Positions 15,788-23,140 of a stretch of DNA of 64,000 nucleotides are shown here, piece after piece. Below the pieces are notes generated by a model that saw only the letters and a list, made by a program, of their open reading frames with translations, ran no database searches and had not been told where the DNA came from. The first letter of the stretch is position 1. Each line of letters begins with the position of its first letter. Origin of the DNA: Oscillospiraceae bacterium (GTDB taxonomy: Bacteria; Bacillota; Clostridia; Oscillospirales; Acutalibacteraceae); NCBI GenBank assembly GCA_015066175.1, contig SVOW01000002.1, positions 210,013 to 274,012 of the forward strand, in the 5' to 3' direction. The position numbers were made by a program, and so were the translations under genes.

Positions 15788-17228
15788 CATATAACTTCGC
15801 AAGACCGCCTTCTGACGTTTCTTTGTATGTTCTTGAAATATCACGGCCTGTTTCATACATGGTTTTAATAACGAGGTCAAGTGAAATTTTTCTTGAATCA
15901 CTTAAAAAATTGGCAAGATTCACAGCATTCAACGACCTCATAGCAGCAACTGCGTTGCGTTCAATACACGGAATCTGAACGAGACCGCGAATGGGGTCAC
16001 AAGTAAGGCCTAAAAGGTGCTCAATTGCGATTTCAGCTGCATATTCGATTTGTTCTATACTTAATCCGTAAAGCTCTGCAAGAGCTGCTGACGCCATCGC
16101 ACACGCTGCACCGATTTCAGCCTGACATCCGCATACTGCACCGCTGATTGAAGCATTTGTTTTTATCAGGTTGCCGATAAGACCTGCCGTTGCAATTGCG
16201 TGGAGAATGTCTTCGTCATCAACTCCCCTTTTTTCGCTTACATATTTCAGAACTGCAGGCATAACACCTGATGAACATGATGTTGGTGCAGTGACAATTT
16301 CAGCAAAAGCAGAATTTTGTTCGCTCACTGCAAATGCGTAAGAACAAACAAGACGGTTTTCGCGTGTTTCGTGGCTTTCGTCTATATATCGCTGACGATA
16401 AAGGAATTTTGCTTTTCTTTGAACATCAAGTCCGCCAAGTAGTATCCCTGTGCTTTCAAGTCCGTCTTTGACGGATTTTTTCATAACATTCCAGATATTA
16501 TCAAGATAGTCCCATATTTCTTTGCCTTCAACTTCTTCAACGTATTCCCAGAGTCTGATACCTTTTTCACGACAATAATCAGAAATATCTGAAAAAGTGC
16601 TGTGTGGATAAATCAACTGCCCTTCAGATGCATCTTCACCATAAACTTCCACTGCACCTCCACCGACACTGATAATATATTTTTCATCAGTAACTTCACC
16701 ATCTTTAAAAGAAATGAATTTCATTGTATTGGGATGAGGGAGATTTTCAGTATCAAGATCAAAAACAACTTCTGTACTGACAGGCAGAAACACGTTTCTG
16801 ATTAAACTGTCTACGCTGTAAACTCTACCGAATTTGCCCAGTGAAGCATATAATATTACTTTGAATTTGTCTGCTTCGGGATGTCTGTCTTTGAAGAGTC
16901 TTGCAGCTCTTTCAGGACCAATCGTGTGTGAACTTGAAGGTCCTCTCGTGACTGTATACAGTTTTTTCAGTGAAAGCATTTTTCTGCACGGCTCATAAGT
17001 AAAATCATTTTTTGTCAAATCATGTTTTTCGCTCAATAATTCCTTTATGCTCACATTAAGTATTTCAGAAATAGGTTTTAAGAGTTCAATACTCGGATAT
17101 GACTCACCATTTTCCCACTTTGACACAGCACGGTTAGATACATTAAGTTTGACACCTAATTCACTCTGTGTTATACCTGATGCTTCACGATATTTTTTAA
17201 TTTTTTCACCAATGTTTAATTTTTCCAT
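15783..17228 (-). CDS. XRE-type HTH domain fused to L-serine ammonia-lyase
   Basis: Residues 1-66 are a complete XRE helix-turn-helix (IGEKIKKYREASGITQSELGVKLNVSNRAVSKWENGESYPSIELLKPISEIL). Residues ~85 to 481 are a one-chain iron-sulfur L-serine dehydratase like SdaA: GPSSSHTIGPERAARLF (beta domain), APTSCSSGVMPAVL, SGAVCGCQAEIGAACAMASA and GLTCDPIRGLVQIPCIERNA, with the 4Fe-4S cysteines. It deaminates serine to pyruvate and ammonia. The reading frame is open throughout, so the fusion is real rather than two joined genes. Its promoter carries GTTGA/TCAAC half-sites, which suggests autoregulation. RBS AAAGGA. The organism-level role would be serine-responsive control of serine breakdown, which is inference. 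Confidence 0.92.
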   Translation of the reverse strand: MEKLNIGEKIKKYREASGITQSELGVKLNVSNRAVSKWENGESYPSIELLKPISEILNVSIKELLSEKHDLTKNDFTYEPCRKMLSLKKLYTVTRGPSSSHTIGPERAARLFKDRHPEADKFKVILYASLGKFGRVYSVDSLIRNVFLPVSTEVVFDLDTENLPHPNTMKFISFKDGEVTDEKYIISVGGGAVEVYGEDASEGQLIYPHSTFSDISDYCREKGIRLWEYVEEVEGKEIWDYLDNIWNVMKKSVKDGLESTGILLGGLDVQRKAKFLYRQRYIDESHETRENRLVCSYAFAVSEQNSAFAEIVTAPTSCSSGVMPAVLKYVSEKRGVDDEDILHAIATAGLIGNLIKTNASISGAVCGCQAEIGAACAMASAALAELYGLSIEQIEYAAEIAIEHLLGLTCDPIRGLVQIPCIERNAVAAMRSLNAVNLANFLSDSRKISLDLVIKTMYETGRDISRTYKETSEGGLAKLYD

Positions 17229-17251
17229 AATTTTGTCCTTTGCTAATAACG

Positions 17252-17293
17252 GTTGATAGTAATTATTTTATCAACTTTTAGTTGATATGTCAA
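17252..17293 (-). promoter_or_regulatory. Promoter with four-half-site operator for HTH-serine dehydratase
   Basis: On the minus strand TTGACA (17288-17293), 17-base spacer, TAAAAT (17265-17270). The 19-bp inverted repeat TATCAACttttaGTTGATA (17269-17287) fills the spacer, and further GTTGA/TCAAC half-sites lie over the -35 box (17290-17294) and in the leader (17252-17258). Such an arrangement fits direct repression of the promoter by an XRE dimer. Confidence 0.75.
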
Positions 17294-17294
17294 C

Positions 17295-17335
17295 AAAAAA
17301 ATCAGCCGACTTAACGCCGACTGATTTTTTAGCAA
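17295..17335 (-). terminator. Probable terminator of the P-type ATPase gene
   Basis: Imperfect hairpin AAAATCAG...CTGATTTTTT with an A-run on the plus side (T-run on the minus transcript). Confidence 0.55.
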
Positions 17336-17338
17336 TAA

Positions 17339-20032
17339 TTATTTGTTTTTAGCAAGTTTTCTCTGAACAGCCTTGATAATTTCGACAATGGGAATTACAA
17401 GGAATGCAAGACCGATTGAAATTGCATATGCCGTGATATCAAGATGTGTGAATTCAAACATATCTGCAAGGAAAGGAATTTCAATAATTGCAGTAGTGAG
17501 AAGGAGTGAAGCAACCATCGCACCATAAAGAACAAGGTTGTGTGACTTCTGTTTGAATACCATCGAGATTACTGAACCACGCTGTGAACGCATATTAAAT
17601 GAGTGGAAGATTTCACACATTGACATTGTAAGGAATGCCATTGTCATACCAACGCCTGATTCAGGAACATCATAGAATACCCAGTGACCTGTTTCAAGGA
17701 ATTCACCGGTGAAGAATGCAGCAAGTGTAAGGATAGTAACAAGTGCACCCTGATAGAATACGTCAATACCCATACCACCGGCAAAAATACCTTCATTTGA
17801 TTTTCTGGGTTTACGCTGCATAATATCGTGTTCGGGTTTTTCAAGGCCAAGAGCAAGAGCAGGAATACTATCTGTTACAAGGTTGATGAAAAGAAGATGA
17901 ACGGGTTTGAGAATTGTAAATTTTAGAACTGTAGCTGTGAAGATTGAAAGAACTTCTGAAAGGTTTGAGCCAAGAAGGAACTGAATTGCTTTACGGATGT
18001 TATCGTAAATTCTTCTGCCTTCTGAAACTGCAGAAACTATTGTTGCAAAGTTATCGTCTGCAAGAACCATATCAGCAACGTTCTTTGTAACGTCAGTACC
18101 CGTAATACCCATACCGACACCGATGTCAGCACTCTTGATTGAGGGAGCATCGTTAACACCGTCACCTGTCATTGCGGTAATCATGCCTTTTGCACGCCAT
18201 GCATTAACAATTCTTGTTTTGTGTTCAGGCTGAACACGTGCATAAACTCTGAATTCTGTAACTCTTTCAGCAAATTCTTCATCGCTGATTTCATCAAGCT
18301 GTGCACCTGTGATAGCAGCAGAATCATCTTCGATAATACCAAGCTGAATAGCAATAGCAACAGCTGTATCTTTATGGTCACCTGTAATCATAATAGGTGT
18401 AATACCTGCTGAACGGCATTCTGCAATAGCATCTTTAACCTCAGGGCGAGCAGGGTCAATCATACCTGTAAGACCGATAAATACAAGGTCTTCTTCAAGT
18501 GCTTCGGGTTCATATGAAGCGGGTGCCGAGTCGTATTTTCTGTATGAGCAAGCAAGAACACGAAGTGCTTTATCAGCCATACGTTTATTATCTTTAAGTG
18601 CTTTTTCTTTAAGTTCAGCTGTGAATTCAACAACTTTACCATTAACTTCAGCATATTTACATTTGCCGAGAATAACATCAGGAGCACCTTTAGTGTACTG
18701 AACAATTTTACCGTCGATATTGTGAACAGTAGACATCATCTTTCTGCCTGAATCAAAGGGAGCTTCACCGATTCTGGGAGCAGCTTTTACAAGGTCATTT
18801 TTATTATAACCAAGGCTGTTTGCATAGTTTACGAGTGCTGCTTCTGTAGGCTCACCGACAACTTCGCCGTTTTCATCGATTTCAGCATCACAGCAAAGAG
18901 CCATCGCATTTGAAAGGAGTTTTTCATTGTCACCATAATGGTCAACAACTGTCATTTTGTTCTGTGTAAGTGTACCTGTTTTGTCTGAACAGATAATCTG
19001 TGCACAACCAAGAGTTTCAACAGCAGTGAGCTTTCTGATAATAGCGTTTTTCTTCGACATATTTGTAACGCCGATAGAAAGAACGATTGTTACAACTGCT
19101 GCAAGACCTTCAGGGATAGCAGCAACAGCAAGAGAAACTGCAACCATAAAGCTGTCAAGAACTACATGGAACGGGAATCCGTTTGCAAAAGCACCGCCGA
19201 AGTATTCTGTTACCATTGTGAAAGCGAAAAGGAATACACAGATACCGAGAACAAGTTTTGTAAGGATACCTGAAAGCTGAGAAAGTTTAATCTGCAGAGG
19301 AGTCTGACCTTCTTCAGCCTGTGCAATAGCATCAGCAATTTTACCCATTTCTGTTTCCATGCCTGTAGCAACAACAACTGCTTTACCGCGTCCGTAAACA
19401 ACAGTTGAGCCCATATAAGCCATGTTCTTTCTGTCGCCGAGAGGAACTTCGCCTTTTTCGCCACCGATAAGTGTATCAATAAGTTTACCAACAGGAACAG
19501 ATTCACCTGTAAGCGCTGCTTCTTCGATTTTCATGCTTGCGCATTCGAAAATACGACAGTCAGCGGGAACTGCGTCACCTGCTTCAAGAAGAACAACGTC
19601 ACCAACAACAAGGTCTTCACTTCTGACGGAAACAATTTTACCGTCACGAAGAACTTTTGAAGTTGCAGCAGACATTTCCTGCAGAGCCTCAATAGCTGCT
19701 TCAGCTTTACTTTCCTGAATAACACCGAGAACAGTATTGATAACAACAACAACAAGAATAATAACAGTATCTGTTGGGAAAACAAAGTGGAAAGAACCTG
19801 ATTCAAACCATTCAGTAACCGCAGAAACAACAGCAGCCACGATAAGAATAATAATCATCGGGTCAGAAAGCTGTTCAATAATTCTCTGGAAAATTGTTTT
19901 CTTTTTGCCTTCTTTAAGTTTGTTTTTACCATTCTGTTCAAGTCTTTTCTCAGCTTCCTGAGATGAAAGACCATTTTCGCTTGATGTAATGTTTTTGAAC
20001 ACATCAGCGATTTCCTGAAGATAATACTTCAT
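17339..20032 (-). CDS. Cation-translocating P-type ATPase (Ca2+/Mn2+ type)
   Basis: An 897-residue P2A-type pump. The order is an N-terminal cation-ATPase domain (GLSSQEAEKRLEQNGKNKL), the actuator motif LTGESVPV, the M4 ion site AVAAIPEGLAAVV, the phosphorylation site CSDKTGTLTQNKM, the hinge MTGDGVNDAPSIKSADIGVGMGITGTDV, and a C-terminal group of four membrane helices. It uses ATP to expel Ca2+ or Mn2+. The gene is preceded by a yybP-ykoY riboswitch, which switches genes on in high Mn2+, so Mn2+ export is the most likely physiological role; Ca2+ transport is not excluded. Confidence 0.93.
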   Translation of the reverse strand: MKYYLQEIADVFKNITSSENGLSSQEAEKRLEQNGKNKLKEGKKKTIFQRIIEQLSDPMIIILIVAAVVSAVTEWFESGSFHFVFPTDTVIILVVVVINTVLGVIQESKAEAAIEALQEMSAATSKVLRDGKIVSVRSEDLVVGDVVLLEAGDAVPADCRIFECASMKIEEAALTGESVPVGKLIDTLIGGEKGEVPLGDRKNMAYMGSTVVYGRGKAVVVATGMETEMGKIADAIAQAEEGQTPLQIKLSQLSGILTKLVLGICVFLFAFTMVTEYFGGAFANGFPFHVVLDSFMVAVSLAVAAIPEGLAAVVTIVLSIGVTNMSKKNAIIRKLTAVETLGCAQIICSDKTGTLTQNKMTVVDHYGDNEKLLSNAMALCCDAEIDENGEVVGEPTEAALVNYANSLGYNKNDLVKAAPRIGEAPFDSGRKMMSTVHNIDGKIVQYTKGAPDVILGKCKYAEVNGKVVEFTAELKEKALKDNKRMADKALRVLACSYRKYDSAPASYEPEALEEDLVFIGLTGMIDPARPEVKDAIAECRSAGITPIMITGDHKDTAVAIAIQLGIIEDDSAAITGAQLDEISDEEFAERVTEFRVYARVQPEHKTRIVNAWRAKGMITAMTGDGVNDAPSIKSADIGVGMGITGTDVTKNVADMVLADDNFATIVSAVSEGRRIYDNIRKAIQFLLGSNLSEVLSIFTATVLKFTILKPVHLLFINLVTDSIPALALGLEKPEHDIMQRKPRKSNEGIFAGGMGIDVFYQGALVTILTLAAFFTGEFLETGHWVFYDVPESGVGMTMAFLTMSMCEIFHSFNMRSQRGSVISMVFKQKSHNLVLYGAMVASLLLTTAIIEIPFLADMFEFTHLDITAYAISIGLAFLVIPIVEIIKAVQRKLAKNK

Positions 20033-20094
20033 ATTTTTCCTTCCTTTCAGAAATTATAATCTGATTTATTATAACCAAATTATGTCAGGGTATT

Positions 20095-20213
20095 AAAAAA
20101 GACCTTTAACAGAGTTAGTGCTCTGTTAAAGGTCTTGCTTCCTTAAAAGGTTCAACTGCCAGTCATAAAGACGATTGTTGACAGCGAATTTTCAAAGCTA
20201 CTCCCCTATAACA
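20095..20213 (-). ncRNA. yybP-ykoY manganese riboswitch with terminator platform
   Basis: The minus-strand leader reads AUAGGGGAGUAGC near its 5' end, then GUCAACA, and near the 3' end GCAAGACCUUUAACAGAG...CUCUGUUAAAGGUCUUUUUU. The GGGGAGUAGC box and the GCAAGACCUUU-hairpin-AAAGGUCUUUUUU end are diagnostic of the yybP-ykoY class, which binds Mn2+ and prevents termination. The terminator hairpin occupies about 20095-20135. It lies 60 bases upstream of the P-type ATPase start. This is a match to a known class seen by eye, not a covariance-model result. Confidence 0.93.
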
Positions 20214-20219
20214 ATTAAT

Positions 20220-20248
20220 ATTTTAACAAAATTTCCTGAATAAGTCAA
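20220..20248 (-). promoter_or_regulatory. Promoter of the riboswitch-ATPase transcript
   Basis: Minus strand TTGACT, 17 bases, TAAAAT, placing the transcript start just before the riboswitch. Confidence 0.8.
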
Positions 20249-20275
20249 TAATTTTAAAAAAAATTTACAAATACT

Positions 20276-21811
20276 TTAGGCACCGGGTATCAGCAACATC
20301 ATTTTTTCTTTGATCATATTTTCGTTAAGCTCATTTTCCAGTTTTATTGCTTCAACTGTTGTGTTATATTTTCTTGCAATGTTCCAGACTAATTCACCGT
20401 CATCGCAAAAATATATTGTAAGCGCAGAATATTTTTTTGTTTTTGGTTTTGATTCATCACAAACAATATCAGTCAATAATTCAGTGGTGTTCCTTCTGAT
20501 TAACGAGACTCTGAGACAGATTTCAACCCGAAGGTCAATTTTATTATCATCCGTCACCACAAAACCAACTGCGCTTACATTTGCATCTGAATTGCAGATC
20601 AAATCTTTGCAACCATTTTTAATATTTTTTATTTTTTCAAATGTAACTGTTCTTTCCGCATAAAAAGGTTGCCCTGCATCATCTTTACCCAGTATTGAAA
20701 CAACTGTGCTGCCAAGAATTTTCAATTCATCTCCTGTGCAAACATATGTGGTTACAACATCATCACACCAAACATTTATAATTTTGCCGATTGTTGTATT
20801 GGTAAATTCCTCACCTTTTTTAATCATAATCATTTCTTCAAAACTGTCAATGATTTTTTCAAAGGATACTAATTTTCTGTCACTTTTTAAATTACACAGT
20901 GTTGAATAACAATCACTCGGAAAACTGTTTTCTACCTCTTTCTGCGCTTTTATGATTGCAGTTAGATTTACAGAAACGTCAAGTAGTTTTTTCTCGCCTG
21001 ATGAATTTGCTTTAGTTACAATATTAAAGGATGATAGCGAAAGTTTTGACATATGCTTCGACTTATCATCAATTCCTTCAAGGTCAATAATCTGGTTGAC
21101 AGGCATTGTATTTTCAAAAATTTCATAACCTCCATCAGAGGTATCAGCACAATACAGTATGCAGATATTTACTTCGCCTTTAACAAGGAGTTTGTTGGTA
21201 ATAACTTTGATTTCCGAAAGATTCGGAGTTACTTTTTGCCTGATTATCTGCCTTATCGGTGGTTTTGATTTGCCTATTTCCATCACTTCATTCAAGGTGA
21301 AAGTTTTAACTGTCTGACCAATAAAATCAGATGCATCTTTAAAATTTTTAAGCAACTGAATTCCGCATTCGCTGGCGTCAGAAACAAACTGAACATCTTT
21401 TTTGCCAAGTATGCTGACACAAATTGCAATTGACGCATGAATATCAATTCGTCTTTGAGAAACAGCACGTGTGTTTGCATAAGCAGTTTTCATTTTAATT
21501 TCAGCAGACGAATTGTCAATCTGCTTACCGAATTCTACAATTTTTGAAAAAGGAAAAGTTTTTTCATAGCAGAATATTTCATTATTTTCATCTACATAAA
21601 TCACTTGTACAAGTGCATTTGCGTCAATTGTTACCCTATCACCTGTGCACTGTTCTGACGCAAGGCACGGACTTACCATACATTTTAATATTCTTTTGAT
21701 ATCAGGGCAATAATCAGGAAGAGTTATATCTCCATCAACAGATTGTTCGGAAGTATTTTCAAACATAAGTTCTGAAATATGTAACAGTTCTTTCTTAACA
21801 TTAAGCTCCAT
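20276..21811 (-). CDS. SPOCS (DUF3794)/LysM protein, SipL-like spore coat factor
   Basis: A 511-residue protein from the ATG at 21811 (GGAGAT upstream; the track start adds 12 residues). It holds repeated SPOCS-type beta domains (VDGDITLPDYCPDIKRILKC, then further copies around PPIRQIIRQKVTPNLSEIKVITNKLLVKGEVNICILY) and ends with a LysM domain (IYFCDDGELVWNIARKYNTTVEAIKLENEL). The length and order match SipL of Clostridioides difficile, which recruits SpoIVA to the forespore surface. This points to an endospore-forming ancestry. It is not in an operon with its neighbours. Confidence 0.82.
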   Translation of the reverse strand: MELNVKKELLHISELMFENTSEQSVDGDITLPDYCPDIKRILKCMVSPCLASEQCTGDRVTIDANALVQVIYVDENNEIFCYEKTFPFSKIVEFGKQIDNSSAEIKMKTAYANTRAVSQRRIDIHASIAICVSILGKKDVQFVSDASECGIQLLKNFKDASDFIGQTVKTFTLNEVMEIGKSKPPIRQIIRQKVTPNLSEIKVITNKLLVKGEVNICILYCADTSDGGYEIFENTMPVNQIIDLEGIDDKSKHMSKLSLSSFNIVTKANSSGEKKLLDVSVNLTAIIKAQKEVENSFPSDCYSTLCNLKSDRKLVSFEKIIDSFEEMIMIKKGEEFTNTTIGKIINVWCDDVVTTYVCTGDELKILGSTVVSILGKDDAGQPFYAERTVTFEKIKNIKNGCKDLICNSDANVSAVGFVVTDDNKIDLRVEICLRVSLIRRNTTELLTDIVCDESKPKTKKYSALTIYFCDDGELVWNIARKYNTTVEAIKLENELNENMIKEKMMLLIPGA

Positions 21812-21892
21812 ACATACATCTCCTTTTAAAAATTCTTTGTAATGCATATGCTGATTTATTCAAATATATGACAAAAAACATTGTTCGCAAAA

Positions 21893-21987
21893 AGGTGGAC
21901 ATATTACGGATAATGTCCGCTAAAAAGCGAAATTTGTCCACCAGAGATAGAGAAAGAGAAGATATAGAGTTAGATATAGAGGTATAA
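21893..21987 (+). repeat. Nested palindrome plus purine-rich tail with 24-residue micro-ORF
   Basis: GGTGGACA...TGTCCACC encloses GGACAT...ATGTCC. It is followed by the AG-rich run AGAGATAGAGAAAGAGAAGA. ATG at 21913 opens a 24-residue frame ending RDREREDIELDIEV, a pattern seen in linkers of phage-type replication proteins. There is no good ribosome binding site. It may be a gene remnant or a small mobile repeat; the function is unknown. Confidence 0.4.
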
Positions 21988-22027
21988 AAAAACCGCTTTT
22001 TCTTTTCGAGATGAAAAAGCGGTTTTT
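21986..22027 (-). terminator. Terminator of pfkA
   Basis: AAAAACCGCTTTTTC/GAAAAAGCGGTTTTT, a 15-bp stem with T-run on the minus strand, just after the pfkA stop. Confidence 0.9.
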
Positions 22028-22060
22028 ATGCAGAAAATGAATTTTAAATTATTAGAATAA

Positions 22061-23020
22061 TCAGATAGAAATTTCGTGTGCAATATTGTAATATTCGTCG
22101 TTAAGAGATTTATTCATCTGGAGTGCTTCAAAGATATCGTAATCAACGATTTTGTCATCCTTAACAGCAACAACACGGTTACCTGTACCTTCCATAAGAA
22201 GTTTAACTGCTTTGTTACCCATAACACTCGCCATAACTCTGTCACGCACTGTGGGTGAACCGCCACGCTGAATGTGACCAAGAATTGATGAACGGCATTC
22301 AACGCCTGTTTCTTCTTCAATTCTCTTTGCAAGGTTTGCAACACCGCCGATACCTTCAGCAACAACAATAACGAAATGTCTCTTGTCTGTTTTAAGAGTT
22401 TTCTTCATTCTGTTGATAACATCTGTAAGGTCATAGGGCTTTTCAGGAACAATGATATATGTTGCACCAACTGCAATACCACCTTCAAGAGCAAGATAAC
22501 CTGCACTTCTGCCCATAACCTCAACAACAGTGCATCTGTCATGTGATTCTGAAGTGTCGCGGATTCTGTCAACAGCACCCATAATTGTGTTGAGACATGT
22601 GTCAAAACCGATTGTGTAGTCTGTACAAGCGATATCGTTATCGATTGTGCCGGGAACGCCAACACACGGAATACCTCTGAGAGATAAGTCTCTTGCACCT
22701 CTGAATGAACCGTCACCACCGATTACAACAATGCCTTCAATTCCTCTTTCTTTGCAAGTATCAATTGCGGCCTGCATACCTTCTTCAGTTTTGAAGTTAA
22801 GGCTTCTTGCAGAACGAAGCATTGTACCGCCACGGTCAATAATATCAGATACGCTTCTGATATCCATTTCTTTCATGTCATTTTCCATAAGACCATTGTA
22901 GCCACGGTTAATACCGTAAACTTTCATACCTTTTTCGCACGCTGTTCTTACAACTGCACGAATACAAGCGTTCATACCCGGTGCGTCACCGCCGCTTGTC
23001 AATACGCCGATAGTTTTCAT
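22061..23020 (-). CDS. pfkA: ATP-dependent 6-phosphofructokinase
   Basis: A 319-residue glycolytic enzyme making fructose-1,6-bisphosphate. Key motifs are IGVLTSGGDAPGMNACIRA, VIGGDGSFRGA (ATP type, GGDGS), the catalytic PGTIDNDI and VEVMGRSAGYLAL. The length equals the bacterial ATP-PFK norm. It has its own promoter and AGGGG ribosome binding site and lies after dnaE, as is common in Clostridia. The gene ends at a strong terminator. Confidence 0.97.
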   Translation of the reverse strand: MKTIGVLTSGGDAPGMNACIRAVVRTACEKGMKVYGINRGYNGLMENDMKEMDIRSVSDIIDRGGTMLRSARSLNFKTEEGMQAAIDTCKERGIEGIVVIGGDGSFRGARDLSLRGIPCVGVPGTIDNDIACTDYTIGFDTCLNTIMGAVDRIRDTSESHDRCTVVEVMGRSAGYLALEGGIAVGATYIIVPEKPYDLTDVINRMKKTLKTDKRHFVIVVAEGIGGVANLAKRIEEETGVECRSSILGHIQRGGSPTVRDRVMASVMGNKAVKLLMEGTGNRVVAVKDDKIVDYDIFEALQMNKSLNDEYYNIAHEISI

Positions 23021-23054
23021 TATATATGTCCCCTTGATAAAAAATATTGTTACT

Positions 23055-23083
23055 ATGATAAACTAATATTTAACAAAGTTCAA
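23055..23083 (-). promoter_or_regulatory. Promoter of pfkA
   Basis: Minus strand TTGAAC, 17 bases, TATCAT, 35 bases upstream of the ATG. Confidence 0.65.
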
Positions 23084-23140
23084 GTCTTTTTTACAAATTT
23101 TTCTAAAAATTAGTAATTATTATAGTTTACATACCTTGTT

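Noticed and set aside
21841-21880. Sigma-E-like promoter (GTCATAT ... CATATGCA) before the SPOCS/LysM gene
   Set aside because: The -10 half matches the consensus only in four bases, too weak to list as a feature, although it would fit the sporulation role.
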